Counted from the stretch's first letter, positions 42,146-52,446 are shown. The stretch is DNA of 58,819 nucleotides from an uncultured Lachnospiraceae bacterium (GCA_947650155.1 CANSUS010000018.1:1-58819), one strand, 5' to 3'. A program made the numbers and translations. Notes: a model not told the origin generated them from the sequence alone.

Positions 42146-45100
42146 ATGGCGGAGTATGATTACAATACGAGAAGAGAGATTTCTAACAGGCGAAAGCAGG
42201 AATTGGAGAAACGGATTGGAAAACTGTCCGGTCAGGACAGGGAACTGGCGGAAGAGCTGGCAAAACAGGGAAGGGCAGTCGGAGAGCAGATTGACAGGAT
42301 AGTAAATGAATTTTATGGAAAGGAAGAAAAAACGCCGTCCCAGTGGTTTTTACAAAAAGGGCTTCTGCCCGGGACGCGTGTACATAAGGGGCTTTTGGAT
42401 GCGTTTGTTCCTGAAAACTATCAGAAATCTTATCTTTCTATTATAGATAAATTAAATCAGTTTCCATTTTCTTACGGATGGGGGAGGCGGACAGTCCGTA
42501 CAAAATCGTATGCGTATCAAATCCGTCTGGCGTTTTCCCTGCTGACGGCATATGAAAAATTATACTATTGCGGTGATAATCTGGAGGACTTCATTTATAA
42601 ACGTCTGGATGAGGAAAAGCTGGATTATATAAAGCACGAGTGGAATTTTAATTATGATTTCAGCCTGATTTACGCAGCAGAGATCGACAGAGGAAATCAG
42701 GCGGTTATAGATGCATTGAAAGATCTGATACTCAGTGAAAATAATACGGCATATCTGGATCGGGAGATGATTCTTGGAATTCTTCGTTCTGATAACAGGG
42801 AATTACATAAGCTGGTCTGTGACCTTCTTCTTGCTGCCAGATTACAGGAGGGGCTCAGGCAGGCAGTCTGTGAAGCGATGGATGAGGGAACGAAGGAAGC
42901 GTTTACAGAACTTTTAGAGGTGATTGAAAAGAATGATCTGATTCGATATTCCTCGGTCAAAAGGGCAGTTTCTACCTGGATTGGTATTTTTGATGAAAAG
43001 AGTGTGGATCGTGTTAATGAAAAACTGTTAAAGCTGATGGGGCAGTGTATCAGAGAGGAAGCATTTTGCAGGGAACAGTTAAAGACAAATGACTCTGTCG
43101 CAATCAGCGCGGCGTTATGGGCGCTTGGATTTAACGAAGCAGAAGAAGCAGTCAGGGCAATGGAAGAACTGATAGACCACGGTACGAAAAATCAAAAACT
43201 GACGGCGGCTTTTTACAATCAGAATCTGTTCAGCGATTCTTTCAAGATGAAAACGGCAAAGAAAGTGATTCTGGAATATACGGATGATTTGGAACTTGTG
43301 GCGGCTTTCATGCCGGCGTTTACAACGCGTCTTGACGGATGGATCAGAGGGCTTTTTCCGGGACACGTTTATTATCACGGAGAAGCGCAGGCGCCGAAGA
43401 AAGCGGTACTGACGGATTATTTTACGGACAGGGCGGACGCAGAGAATCAGTATGAAAAGTTTTTCAGTCTGTATGAGAAACTGCCTAAAAAAGGCGTGGT
43501 TTTTGATCCCTGCATTTTTCCGTGGTATTCTGTAGAGCTTACGCCGTCCGAGGTTGTAAGGCATCTGGGGTTTACGGCATATGTGCTTCAGGATGAAGAA
43601 AAGATTACGAAAACAGCGGCGCTTTTGGGAGAAGTGTCCGGGAATGGTTACGAGAGGAGATATTTACTGAATCTGCTTTTATACAAACCGGTAAACAGGA
43701 CGCAGAGGGACCTTCTGATCGAATATATGGGAAATGCAGAGGAAGGTACGTCTCAGATGGCGATTATGCTTGTGAAAAAATTAGTATTTAACGAAAGAGA
43801 TTACCGGTTAATGGAGGATATGCTGCGCTTTAAAAGAGCAAAACTCCGCAGCGCGCTTTTGGAATTTTTGATGGAGCAGGATGATCCATGCATGGAAGAA
43901 TGTCTGAAAAGACTTTTAGCGGATAAAAAAGAAGAAAAAAGAAGCGCCGGTCTGGATCTGCTTCTGCGCCTTGGTAAAGAAGAAGAGAAATTGAAATTTT
44001 ATATGTCCGTCAGGGGACTGGCGGCCGGAGTTGAGAATCCTACCGATAAAGAAAAAGTTCTGATCGGGGAAATTCTGGGAGAAGAAAAGGATTCTGCTTT
44101 GGATCAGAAAGGATTTGGAATTTATGATCCTGACGCACCGGAAGAAATTCCGGAATGGGAAGAGGGGAAGGATGCCGCTTTAAAATGCTGTCCGTTAACA
44201 GAACGGGAAATCATTGAGAAAATTAAGAAACTGGATGCGATTTTTAAAGAAAACCGCAATTATGAATATACAAATGTATCCGGAGAAAAGGAACTTCTGG
44301 GCAATGATTATGCACCATCAAAGGAAGGCGGCATTCAGGGAGGTTATAAAGAAAGATGTCGTCTGGAGTATTATCCTTTCTCAGATAAACTAAGAGATTT
44401 TTATGAAAAGGAAATAGGCGATTACGGGACATTTGTGGAATGGGAGGCAAGACTGCTTCTGCAAAACGCTGAAAAGTATGAAAACGGCAGGAAGTTTTAC
44501 TGGGCTGTTTTTGGAAAGATGCCTTTTAAACCAGAACCGCTCAGTCTGGAATACCAGAAGCAGATCTTAAGAGTGCGGTTGAATTACCGACATGAATTTG
44601 TGGACCGGAGGCTTTTATTTGAGGCGGGAGTGCAGGCTGTCCGTGCTTTGACAAAGGTAATCGATGCAAAAAGTAAAGTGATTACCTATCATTACAGCGG
44701 ATGGAACGGCAGACTGCAGGAACACAAGACCAATATAGGCGACTTGGTTTTTTTAAATCGTTTTTTGGAAGGACTTGCGTACTTTGAAACGGATGAGGAA
44801 TTTAAAAGAGCGTTTTATGCGGCATGGGGATTTGAATTAAAATGCAGGGAACAGCGGGAACAGTCCCAATTTCTTCCGAAAGTGGAGTCTTATAACAGTT
44901 TAAGCGCCAGCGCGCTGACGCCGATTACTCCTTACTGGTTTTTAAAAGCTTACCATCTGGGGCTGATCTCCAGGGATATTTTATTTAAAGCTGTTTTAAA
45001 TTATTTTAACAGAGAAAACTGCCTGAAGGCATTGACGCAGCTTGTCAAAGGGGAGTATGGGAAACCTGCCAACCGTATGTTGTGGAGACAGTTTTTCGGG

Positions 45101-47314
45101 GAAGGAATGGAGCAGGAGATTCTAGATAAAGGAGAAACCATAATCGGAGGGGACACATGGTGCGGCAGGCTGATACAGGAACTGTATGATACGATCGTGC
45201 CGTTAATGGTAGATACAGAGCTTCGCCGTGGGGAAACAGAGACGGTATTTTCAGCAGATATGAGAGGAATTACATATATCAGAGGCATCAAGTATCTGAT
45301 CAGAATCCTGATGGCGCTTGGAAAAGATACTTTAGGCAGGGAATCCTATTATTCCTGGTATTATTCTTCCGATCATACTAAAAAGGAAGTGCTGAGCAGA
45401 CTTTTAAAGGCATGTTACCCGGCAAAGGAAGATAATGGAAATGTTCTTGCAGGTGCATTACAAAATACCAGCATAAAAACAGAACGTCTGGTAGAAGTTG
45501 CGATGTATGCTCCTCAGTGGATCGATATGATTCAGGAATATCTGGGATGGCAGGGATTAAAGAGCGGATGCTATTATTTCATGGCCCATATGAACGAGCG
45601 TTTCGACGATCAGAAAATGGCTATGATCGCGAAATATACGCCATTGTCGGCAGAGGAATTACAGGACGGGGCGTTTGACATAGAGTGGTTTAGAGAAGCT
45701 TATGATACGCTTGGAGAAAAGAATTTTGAAATGCTGTATAAGGCGGCAAAATATATTTCCGACGGACAGAAACATTCCAGAGCAAGGAAATATGCAGATG
45801 CGGCAGCCGGAAAAGTGACTTTGGAGAAACTAAAGGAGCAGATTGTGTCAAAAAGAAATAAAGACCTGCTCATGAGTTATGGACTGGTTCCTTTTGAAAA
45901 GAACCGGGATCAGGATCTGTTAAGAAGGTATCAGTTTATTCAAAATTTTGCAAAAGAGGCGAAACAGTTTGGCGCACAGAGACGGGCAAGCGAATCGAAG
46001 GCGGCACAGATCGCATTGGTCAATCTGAGCGTACACGGAGGGTTTGCGGACGTAACAAGACTGACGTTGAATATGGAAGGAAAACTGGCAGAAGAGTTTG
46101 CGCTTTATATGGAATGGACTGCCGTAGAGGATGTGGAACTGCGTCTGCATATCGATGAGAACGGAAAAAGTGAGATTTTATGCAGAAAAGGAGAAAAATT
46201 GTTAAAGTCCGTTCCTTCCAGACTTGGAAAAAACGCTTATGTTATAGAGGTAAAGGATGCGCATAAGAAGCTGAAAGAACAGTATGTCAGAGCAAAGAAA
46301 CTGATGGAAGAGTCTATGGAGAGCGGAGCGGAATTTACGGCGGCGGAGGCTGCCGCCCTGCTTGGCAATCCGGTAGTAAAGGCAATTTTGAAGCCGCTTG
46401 TGTTTGTCTGTGGGACGGAATTTGGATTTTTAGAGCAGACAGGAAAAGCGGGTGCCGCAGCTTTACGGGCATGGGACGGTAAGCTGTATGAACTTGCGGC
46501 AGACTGGAAAATCCGCATTGCCCATCCGCTGGATTTATACCGTGCAAAGGTATGGCATTCTTATCAGAAATATTTGTTTGACCATCAGATCCGTCAGCCC
46601 TTTAAGCAGGTATTCAGAGAACTGTATGTAAAACTGCCGGAAGAACTGGGATTAAAAGCGTCAAGGATGTTTGCAGGCAATCAGATCCAGCCGCAGAAGA
46701 CAGCGGGCTGTCTGAAGGCGCGCAGGTGGGTTGCGGATTATGAAGAAGGGCTTCAGAAAATCTATTATAAAGAAAATATCATTGCAAGAATTTATGCTCT
46801 TGCCGACTGGTTTTCCCCCAGTGATGTGGAGGCGCCGACTTTGGAATGGGTCGAGTTTTCCGACAGAAAAACGTTTCAGGCGCTTACGATCGAGCAGGTT
46901 CCTGATCTGATTTACAGTGAAGTAATGAGGGATGTGGATCTGGCGGTGAGCGTCGCACACGCAGGCGGAGTAGATCCTGAAACCAGCCATTCCACTATTG
47001 AAATGCGCCGGGCAATTGTAGAATTTAACCTTCCGTTGTTTGGGCTTACGAACGTAGAACTGAAAGATTCTCATGCATTGATTCAGGGAACAAGAGGAAA
47101 TTACAGCGTTCATCTGGGAAGCGGCGTGGTCCATCAGGAAGGCGGTGCGATGATAAATATTCTGCCAGTGCATTCTCAAAAGCGCGGAAAGCTGTTTCTT
47201 CCTTTTGTGGACGAAGACCCAAAGACGGCGGAAATTATGTCAAAGATTGTACTTTTGGCAGAGGATAAGAAAATAAAAGACCCGTTTATTCTGGATCAGA
47301 TCTGCAGCGTATAA
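42146..47314 (+). CDS. Giant DUF4132-type protein
   Basis: A 1722-residue cytoplasmic protein, by far the largest gene in the window. The C-terminal region contains SEVMRDVDLAVSVAHAGGVD and a beta-rich ending (LFGLTNVELKDSHALIQGT), which match my memory of the DUF4132/MolR-YehI-like group. The middle (about 200-640) is rich in helical pairs and may form HEAT-like repeats. No signal peptide, membrane segment or enzyme motif was recognised. These proteins have been linked to molybdate regulation by old naming, but the function is not established. It sits one base after its small partner gene and about 110 bp before pyrE. Whole length is open, with no frameshift. Confidence 0.82.
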   Translation: MAEYDYNTRREISNRRKQELEKRIGKLSGQDRELAEELAKQGRAVGEQIDRIVNEFYGKEEKTPSQWFLQKGLLPGTRVHKGLLDAFVPENYQKSYLSIIDKLNQFPFSYGWGRRTVRTKSYAYQIRLAFSLLTAYEKLYYCGDNLEDFIYKRLDEEKLDYIKHEWNFNYDFSLIYAAEIDRGNQAVIDALKDLILSENNTAYLDREMILGILRSDNRELHKLVCDLLLAARLQEGLRQAVCEAMDEGTKEAFTELLEVIEKNDLIRYSSVKRAVSTWIGIFDEKSVDRVNEKLLKLMGQCIREEAFCREQLKTNDSVAISAALWALGFNEAEEAVRAMEELIDHGTKNQKLTAAFYNQNLFSDSFKMKTAKKVILEYTDDLELVAAFMPAFTTRLDGWIRGLFPGHVYYHGEAQAPKKAVLTDYFTDRADAENQYEKFFSLYEKLPKKGVVFDPCIFPWYSVELTPSEVVRHLGFTAYVLQDEEKITKTAALLGEVSGNGYERRYLLNLLLYKPVNRTQRDLLIEYMGNAEEGTSQMAIMLVKKLVFNERDYRLMEDMLRFKRAKLRSALLEFLMEQDDPCMEECLKRLLADKKEEKRSAGLDLLLRLGKEEEKLKFYMSVRGLAAGVENPTDKEKVLIGEILGEEKDSALDQKGFGIYDPDAPEEIPEWEEGKDAALKCCPLTEREIIEKIKKLDAIFKENRNYEYTNVSGEKELLGNDYAPSKEGGIQGGYKERCRLEYYPFSDKLRDFYEKEIGDYGTFVEWEARLLLQNAEKYENGRKFYWAVFGKMPFKPEPLSLEYQKQILRVRLNYRHEFVDRRLLFEAGVQAVRALTKVIDAKSKVITYHYSGWNGRLQEHKTNIGDLVFLNRFLEGLAYFETDEEFKRAFYAAWGFELKCREQREQSQFLPKVESYNSLSASALTPITPYWFLKAYHLGLISRDILFKAVLNYFNRENCLKALTQLVKGEYGKPANRMLWRQFFGEGMEQEILDKGETIIGGDTWCGRLIQELYDTIVPLMVDTELRRGETETVFSADMRGITYIRGIKYLIRILMALGKDTLGRESYYSWYYSSDHTKKEVLSRLLKACYPAKEDNGNVLAGALQNTSIKTERLVEVAMYAPQWIDMIQEYLGWQGLKSGCYYFMAHMNERFDDQKMAMIAKYTPLSAEELQDGAFDIEWFREAYDTLGEKNFEMLYKAAKYISDGQKHSRARKYADAAAGKVTLEKLKEQIVSKRNKDLLMSYGLVPFEKNRDQDLLRRYQFIQNFAKEAKQFGAQRRASESKAAQIALVNLSVHGGFADVTRLTLNMEGKLAEEFALYMEWTAVEDVELRLHIDENGKSEILCRKGEKLLKSVPSRLGKNAYVIEVKDAHKKLKEQYVRAKKLMEESMESGAEFTAAEAAALLGNPVVKAILKPLVFVCGTEFGFLEQTGKAGAAALRAWDGKLYELAADWKIRIAHPLDLYRAKVWHSYQKYLFDHQIRQPFKQVFRELYVKLPEELGLKASRMFAGNQIQPQKTAGCLKARRWVADYEEGLQKIYYKENIIARIYALADWFSPSDVEAPTLEWVEFSDRKTFQALTIEQVPDLIYSEVMRDVDLAVSVAHAGGVDPETSHSTIEMRRAIVEFNLPLFGLTNVELKDSHALIQGTRGNYSVHLGSGVVHQEGGAMINILPVHSQKRGKLFLPFVDEDPKTAEIMSKIVLLAEDKKIKDPFILDQICSV

Positions 47315-47364
47315 AGAGGGAGGCTGAACTGTTACAGAGGGAAATATGTCAAAACGGAAATGGA

Positions 47365-47393
47365 TTGAAAACATACGGAAAACATGGTAGAAT
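47365..47393 (+). promoter_or_regulatory. Sigma-A promoter for pyrE
   Basis: TTGAAA (47365-47370) and TAGAAT (47388-47393), 17-bp spacer, 33 bp before the pyrE ATG. Confidence 0.68.
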
Positions 47394-47425
47394 GGGTAGG
47401 AATTTAAGTAAGGAGAGAGCGGCGG

Positions 47426-48109
47426 ATGGAAAGATATAAAGAAGAGTTTATCGAATTTATGGTAGACAGTAATGTATTAAAATTTGGTGATTTTACATTA
47501 AAGAGCGGAAGAAAATCCCCCTTTTTTATGAATGCGGGTTCTTATGTTACAGGCGCCCAGCTTAAAAAACTGGGACAATATTATGCAAAAGCGATCCATG
47601 ACAATTACGGGGATGATTTTGACGTACTGTTTGGACCGGCTTATAAGGGAATTCCGCTGAGTGTTGCAACGGTAGTAGCTTTTGACGAGCTTTATGGGAA
47701 AGAGATCAGATATTGTTCTAATAGAAAAGAAGTAAAGGATCATGGGGACACGGGAATCTTACTTGGCAGTCCGATTAAGGACGGCGACCGGGTGGTGATT
47801 ATTGAAGACGTTACTACTTCCGGTAAATCCATTGAAGAAACATTTCCTATTATCCGGGCACAGGGAGAGGTAGAAATACTGGGTCTTATGGTATCCTTAA
47901 ATCGTTTGGAACGGGGAAAAGGCGAGAAGAGCGCGCTGGAAGAGATCAAAGAAAAATATGGTTTTGATGCAAGGGCGATTGTTACAATGGCGGATGTCGT
48001 GGAACATTTGTATAATAAACCATATCAGGGCAAGATTTATATTGATGATACATTGAAGACCGCCATTGACGGATATTATGAGCAGTACGGCATAAAAGCA
48101 CGTTGTTAA
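47426..48109 (+). CDS. pyrE: Orotate phosphoribosyltransferase
   Basis: A 227-residue enzyme that joins orotate to PRPP to make OMP, the substrate of PyrF. The PRPP-binding motif VVIIEDVTTSGKS is at about 121-133; GPAYKGIPLSV and the early LKSGRKSPFFMN are also family-typical. Slightly longer than the ~210-residue norm. AAGGAGAG upstream supports the start. It is followed closely by small membrane-protein genes and is probably cotranscribed with the first of them. Confidence 0.95.
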   Translation: MERYKEEFIEFMVDSNVLKFGDFTLKSGRKSPFFMNAGSYVTGAQLKKLGQYYAKAIHDNYGDDFDVLFGPAYKGIPLSVATVVAFDELYGKEIRYCSNRKEVKDHGDTGILLGSPIKDGDRVVIIEDVTTSGKSIEETFPIIRAQGEVEILGLMVSLNRLERGKGEKSALEEIKEKYGFDARAIVTMADVVEHLYNKPYQGKIYIDDTLKTAIDGYYEQYGIKARC

Positions 48110-48137
48110 TGAACGGGACAGGGAAAGGAGAAAGGAA

Positions 48138-48290
48138 ATGGAAGAAAGAGTATATAAGATGGTGCACCGTGCAGGGGCGCTCAATATTGCAGTCGGAGTC
48201 GTAGTTCTGGTAGTCGGGATTACCAGCGGTATACTGCTTGTGATCGGCGGTTCCAGATTACTGGCGGGAAAGTCGAAAATATTATTTTAA
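48138..48290 (+). CDS. Small single-span membrane protein, 50 residues
   Basis: A short gene encoding MEERVYKMVHRAGALNIAVG followed by a hydrophobic helix (to about residue 38) and a basic end, GSRLLAGKSK. GAAAGGAG/AAAGGAA lies upstream of ATG 48138. Codon use and the clean charged-hydrophobic-charged layout support a real gene. It would span the membrane once, with no partner known. It lies 28 bp after pyrE and ends at a hairpin. Confidence 0.75.
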   Translation: MEERVYKMVHRAGALNIAVGVVVLVVGITSGILLVIGGSRLLAGKSKILF

Positions 48291-48295
48291 AGAAG

Positions 48296-48323
48296 ATGGG
48301 CATTTCTGACCGGGAATGCCCAT
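48296..48323 (+). terminator. Hairpin after the 50-residue gene
   Basis: Perfect 9-bp stem (48296-48304 with 48315-48323), 10-nt loop. Only a weak T-run follows, so termination may be partial. Confidence 0.5.
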
Positions 48324-48355
48324 TTAGAGCGTAAAGCAGGAAAATGAGGTTGTAA

Positions 48356-48679
48356 ATGGGAATCAAAAAAAATTATATTTTTACAAATAAACGATACTCG
48401 GAAAAGTCCATTATGTCAACCATATTGGGGCTGATCAGCCTGGGAGCCATTTTCGCAGCGGTTTATTTTACGTTTCTGGCGGGCGGAGAGGCGATGGTGG
48501 GATATGGGGTTACAGCCCTCCTGTCGGCGGTTTTTTCGATTGTGGGGCTGGTTCTTGGAATCATGTCAAGAATGGAAAAAGATAAATTTTATTTATTTTC
48601 TTATATTGGCATTGTAACGAATTTCTTAGCGGTTTTGAGTATCGGATATATTGTTTATGCAGGAGCTTATGGAATATGA
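48356..48679 (+). CDS. Small multi-span membrane protein (DUF6142-like)
   Basis: A 107-residue protein with three or four hydrophobic segments (about 20-40, 47-69, 82-104) and a basic N-terminus, KKNYIFTNKRYSEKS. It resembles the DUF6142 group as I remember it; function unknown. The ribosome site is weak. Its stop overlaps the ATG of the aminopeptidase gene (ATGA), so the two are translationally coupled. The membrane protein may help locate the peptidase, but this is speculation. Confidence 0.75.
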   Translation: MGIKKNYIFTNKRYSEKSIMSTILGLISLGAIFAAVYFTFLAGGEAMVGYGVTALLSAVFSIVGLVLGIMSRMEKDKFYLFSYIGIVTNFLAVLSIGYIVYAGAYGI

Positions 48680-50715
48680 TAGAAGAACGTTTCAGACTGG
48701 CGTTAGAACGCAGCGCAGAAATATTAAAAGAAAACTTGATGGGGGAAAATTTTGCAGAATATTTTAAAAGCTGCAGTATGTTTATTTTAAAGATAAAAGA
48801 ACTTTATGAATGGGTGGGAAGCGAAGCGTATCAGGATGCGGATAGGACTCTTTTACAAAGAAGAAACCGGGAGATTTATGCAGATATCCTGCCGGAAAAT
48901 TATGCAAAGAGTTATGGAAACCCGGACTATGCATATGAAACTTTACAGGAATACGGGCAGCTTCTCTCTTTTCTTTACGGGAAACTCAGGGAGATGATAC
49001 CCTATGCTTATGAACAGGAAAAAGAATCTGTTCTCATTCGTATAGAACTGTTTCTGGAAGTATATCATGCCTTTGTCTGTTCCTTTGAAGAAGAGAAAAA
49101 GGCGCCCGATTTCAAAGAAATACAGCAGATTATTTATTGGTTTATGAGCGATTATTCAGAGAATATGGCAAGAGAGTCCATTGAAAAGCAGATTGATCCA
49201 TCCAGAGATTTTGCAAGAAAAATTATTATGGAGAGCGATCTCGCGGATTTGAGGTATCTTTATCGTTTTGGAGAATATATTACGGAAAATGAAATAAAAA
49301 CGGCAGAATACCTGCTTTCTCTGCCGGAAGAAACGATCAGACTGATGGCAGATACTTTTACGGAAGGATACCGGATTGGTTTTGAAGTGACTGGTAAAGA
49401 TCTGACAAAGAAAAAAACAGTGGCGGTCAGATATGTGTTAGGGTTTGAAAGAATGATCAGACAGGCAGTCCTGAATTTTGAAAAGCTTGGTCTTAAGACT
49501 GCCATATACCGCAGCGCATCAGATGTGAACCGGAACGGATATTTTGGCGCGATACCAAACAAACAGTACGATTTTGACCATAAAGACGATGCGGCGCTAT
49601 ATATGGATAAAATGTATATTAACAGGCGTTTGGAGGTGCTTCGGGCAGGTTATGAACAGAAAAAGGAACTGGCAGCAGTGTTCGGGGGTCCCGCCGTTGT
49701 GGAAACTTTTGGGGAAGTGCCTTTTGCCCCGGGGTTTAAGGAAACAGCCTGTAAATTATCTGAAAAACAGCAGAAACTTTCGGTAGAATTTGCCGCACAG
49801 GCAGGAAGTATTGTGAACGAATATATCAGGGGCGAGGAAAGAAGTTTTACGATTATCGCGTTTCCCACACCGCAGATCGGGGAAAATTACGGAGAAATCT
49901 TTGAGGAGATTATACGCATCAATACGCTGAATTATCAATTGTATCAGACCATCCAGCAGACCATCATCGATTGTCTGGATCAGGCGGACCATGTCATGAT
50001 AAAAGGCAGGAATGGAAACCGTACCGATTTATGTGTGAAACTTCATGAACTGAAAGATGCAGATCGGGAATCCAATTTTGAGAATTGTGTTTCAGATGTG
50101 AATATTCCGGTGGGCGAGGTATTTACGTCTCCGGTTTTAAAGGGAACGAACGGGGTTCTTCATGTTAGCCGCGTCTTTTTACATGAACTGGAGTACAAAG
50201 ATTTGGAAATTACCTTAAAAGACGGATGTGTGGAAAGATATTGCTGCTCCAATTTTGATGTGGAGGAAGAAAATAAAAAATATATCAAGGATAATCTGCT
50301 TTTTCATCATGATACCCTGCCGCTTGGAGAATTTGCAATCGGGACAAATACGACGGCTTATGTGGCGGCGAAGCGTTTTGGGATAGCGGACAAACTTCCC
50401 ATTTTGATTGCAGAGAAAATGGGACCGCATTTTGCGCTTGGCGATACCTGCTATTCCCATGCGGAGGATGTAAAAGTGTATAATCCCGATGGCAAGGAAC
50501 TGATTGCACGAGAGAATGAAATTTCCGCACTGCGGACAAAAGACGCTTCCAAGGCGTACTTTAACTGTCATACAGATATCACGATTCCTTATGATGAACT
50601 GGGGAAACTGGCGGCAGTCACAAAAGAAGGAAGGGAAATTTCCATTATAGAAAAAGGGCGGTTTGTTCTTGCAGGGTGCGAAGAACTTAATAAACCCTTT
50701 GAAACAATGAAATAA
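48676..50715 (+). CDS. M29-family aminopeptidase
   Basis: A 679-residue metallopeptidase. The C-terminal ~370 residues carry the M29 (AmpS/PepS-like) signatures: EVFTSPVLKGTNGVLHVS, LGEFAIGTNTTAY, AEKMGPHFALGDTCYSH and CHTDITIPYDELG, whose Glu, His and Asp residues bind the two metals. It removes N-terminal amino acids from peptides in the cytoplasm. The N-terminal ~300 residues are an extra helical region not found in the ~410-residue classical enzymes, marking the long clostridial-type form. Start overlaps the preceding small membrane protein by four bases. Confidence 0.9.
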   Translation: MIEERFRLALERSAEILKENLMGENFAEYFKSCSMFILKIKELYEWVGSEAYQDADRTLLQRRNREIYADILPENYAKSYGNPDYAYETLQEYGQLLSFLYGKLREMIPYAYEQEKESVLIRIELFLEVYHAFVCSFEEEKKAPDFKEIQQIIYWFMSDYSENMARESIEKQIDPSRDFARKIIMESDLADLRYLYRFGEYITENEIKTAEYLLSLPEETIRLMADTFTEGYRIGFEVTGKDLTKKKTVAVRYVLGFERMIRQAVLNFEKLGLKTAIYRSASDVNRNGYFGAIPNKQYDFDHKDDAALYMDKMYINRRLEVLRAGYEQKKELAAVFGGPAVVETFGEVPFAPGFKETACKLSEKQQKLSVEFAAQAGSIVNEYIRGEERSFTIIAFPTPQIGENYGEIFEEIIRINTLNYQLYQTIQQTIIDCLDQADHVMIKGRNGNRTDLCVKLHELKDADRESNFENCVSDVNIPVGEVFTSPVLKGTNGVLHVSRVFLHELEYKDLEITLKDGCVERYCCSNFDVEEENKKYIKDNLLFHHDTLPLGEFAIGTNTTAYVAAKRFGIADKLPILIAEKMGPHFALGDTCYSHAEDVKVYNPDGKELIARENEISALRTKDASKAYFNCHTDITIPYDELGKLAAVTKEGREISIIEKGRFVLAGCEELNKPFETMK

Positions 50716-50754
50716 AAAATTAATAAAAAATAAAGATTTCATTGGAATACGGTG

Positions 50755-50783
50755 TTGCATGGAAAGTAAAAGTTTAGTAAACT
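50755..50783 (+). promoter_or_regulatory. Candidate promoter for the pur genes
   Basis: TTGCAT (50755-50760) and TAAACT (50778-50783), 17-bp spacer. AGTTT-AGT-AAACT (50771-50783) is a small inverted repeat over the -10. A TATACT at about 50810 is a second possible -10. No purine riboswitch was recognised in the leader. Confidence 0.5.
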
Positions 50784-50860
50784 AGTGATGGTATGGTAAA
50801 TGCAGGCTGTATACTAAATATATGAAGAGGTATGCTTCGGACATACGGATAGGAGGAAAA

Positions 50861-51361
50861 ATGGCACAGGTAGGAATTGTAATGGGAAGTGATTCGGATA
50901 TGCCTGTCATGGCGAAGGCGGCAGATATTTTAGAGGAATTGGGAATTTCTTACGAAATGAAAATCATTTCAGCGCACAGAGAACCGGATGTGTTTTTTGA
51001 ATATGCAAATACTGCCGAAGAAAAAGGATTTAAAGTCATCATTGCAGGTGCAGGCATGGCGGCGCATCTGCCCGGTATGTGTGCGGCGATCTTTCCGATG
51101 CCGGTGATCGGTATTCCGATGCATACGACTTCTTTAGGGGGAAGGGATTCCCTGTATTCTATTGTACAGATGCCTTCCGGGATACCGGTTGCGACTGTAG
51201 CAATTAACGGAGGGGCAAATGCAGGTCTTTTAGCGGCGAAGATTCTTGCAACTTCGGATGCAGCACTACTTGGCAGGCTAAAAGAATATACAAAGAGTCT
51301 GAAAGAGAGTGTACAGAAAAAAGACGCGCATTTACAGGAAGTCGGATATAAAAACTATTAA
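50861..51361 (+). CDS. purE: N5-carboxyaminoimidazole ribonucleotide mutase
   Basis: About 166 residues, the class I form. It moves the carboxyl group of N5-CAIR to give CAIR in purine synthesis. Motifs: GSDSDMPVM at the N-terminus, ISAHREPD, and AGAGMAAHLPGM. The frame is open from 50822, but AGGAGG four bases before ATG 50861 and the standard start MAQVGIVMG show where it begins. First gene of a purE-purM-purN-purD run. Confidence 0.95.
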   Translation: MAQVGIVMGSDSDMPVMAKAADILEELGISYEMKIISAHREPDVFFEYANTAEEKGFKVIIAGAGMAAHLPGMCAAIFPMPVIGIPMHTTSLGGRDSLYSIVQMPSGIPVATVAINGGANAGLLAAKILATSDAALLGRLKEYTKSLKESVQKKDAHLQEVGYKNY

Positions 51362-51420
51362 AAACAGGGCAATGTGCAAACATGACACATGTCTGCTAAA
51401 GCAGACAGATGGGAGTAGAA

Positions 51421-52446
51421 ATGGATTACAAAAAAGCAGGCGTTGATATTGAAGCAGGTTACAGATCTGTCGAATTAATGAAGGAACATATAAAACGAAC
51501 AATGCGTCCGGAGGTCTTAGGCGGGATCGGAGGTTTCTCCGGTGCGTTTTCATTAAACAAGATTAAAAATATGGAAAATCCCACTCTGGTATCCGGGACG
51601 GACGGCGTGGGAACCAAAATACAGCTCGCCTATCTTCTGGACAAACATGACACAGTAGGCATTGACTGTGTGGCAATGTGTGTAAACGATGTGGCATGTG
51701 CAGGCGGCGAGCCATTATTTTTTCTGGATTATATTGCATGCGGGAAGAATGTTCCCGAAAAAATTGCAGCCATTGTTTCGGGCGTAGCGGAAGGCTGTAA
51801 GCAGGCGGGCGCAGCGCTGATCGGCGGTGAGACGGCTGAGCATCCGGGACTGATGCCGGAGAACGAATATGATCTTGCGGGATTTACTGTGGGAGTCGTA
51901 GAGGAAAAAGAACTGATTACAGGAAAGGACATAAAAGAAGGCGACGTTTTGATCGGCATTGCTTCTTCGGGCGTACATAGCAATGGATTTTCTCTGATCA
52001 GAAAAGTATTTGAAATGACAAGGGAGAGTCTGGACACTTATTATGATGAACTGGGAAAAACGCTTGGAGAAACACTGCTTACCCCTACAAAAATATATGT
52101 GAAAGCTTTAAAATCCGTTAAAGATGCAGGCGTTCTGATTAAGGGATGCAGCCATATTACCGGCGGCGGTTTTTATGAAAATATTCCGAGGATGCTGCCG
52201 GAGGGAATCCGCGCTGTAGTGAAAAAGGACAGTTATGAAGTTCCGCCCATCTTTATACTGCTGCAGGAAAAAGGCGGCATTGCAGAAGAGATGATGTACA
52301 ATACCTATAATATGGGGCTTGGCATGGTACTTGCCGTGAAAGAGGAAGAGGTGCAGACAGTAATAACGGCAATTGAGGCGGCAGGAGAAACTGCTTATGT
52401 CGTTGGAAACTGTGAAGCAGGAGAAAAGGGAGTTGTCTTATGCTGA
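51421..52446 (+). CDS. purM: Phosphoribosylaminoimidazole synthetase (AIR synthetase)
   Basis: About 341 residues. It closes the imidazole ring of FGAM with ATP. Visible motifs are [13 protein letters not shown] (ATP binding), [12 protein letters not shown]-like [24 protein letters not shown] and [17 protein letters not shown] five bases before ATG 51421 is preferred to the in-frame ATG at 51409. It lies 59 bp after purE and overlaps purN by 7 bp. Confidence 0.95.
   Translation: MDYKKAGVDIEAGYRSVELMKEHIKRTMRPEVLGGIGGFSGAFSLNKIKNMENPTLVSGTDGVGTKIQLAYLLDKHDTVGIDCVAMCVNDVACAGGEPLFFLDYIACGKNVPEKIAAIVSGVAEGCKQAGAALIGGETAEHPGLMPENEYDLAGFTVGVVEEKELITGKDIKEGDVLIGIASSGVHSNGFSLIRKVFEMTRESLDTYYDELGKTLGETLLTPTKIYVKALKSVKDAGVLIKGCSHITGGGFYENIPRMLPEGIRAVVKKDSYEVPPIFILLQEKGGIAEEMMYNTYNMGLGMVLAVKEEEVQTVITAIEAAGETAYVVGNCEAGEKGVVLC

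Noticed and set aside
46661-47179. 172-codon minus-strand open frame
   Set aside because: Antisense to the conserved C-terminal part of the 1722-residue protein; composition is that of a shadow frame.
50716-50860. Purine riboswitch before purE
   Set aside because: I could not find the conserved three-way junction sequences of a purine or PRPP riboswitch. The leader from either candidate promoter is also short.
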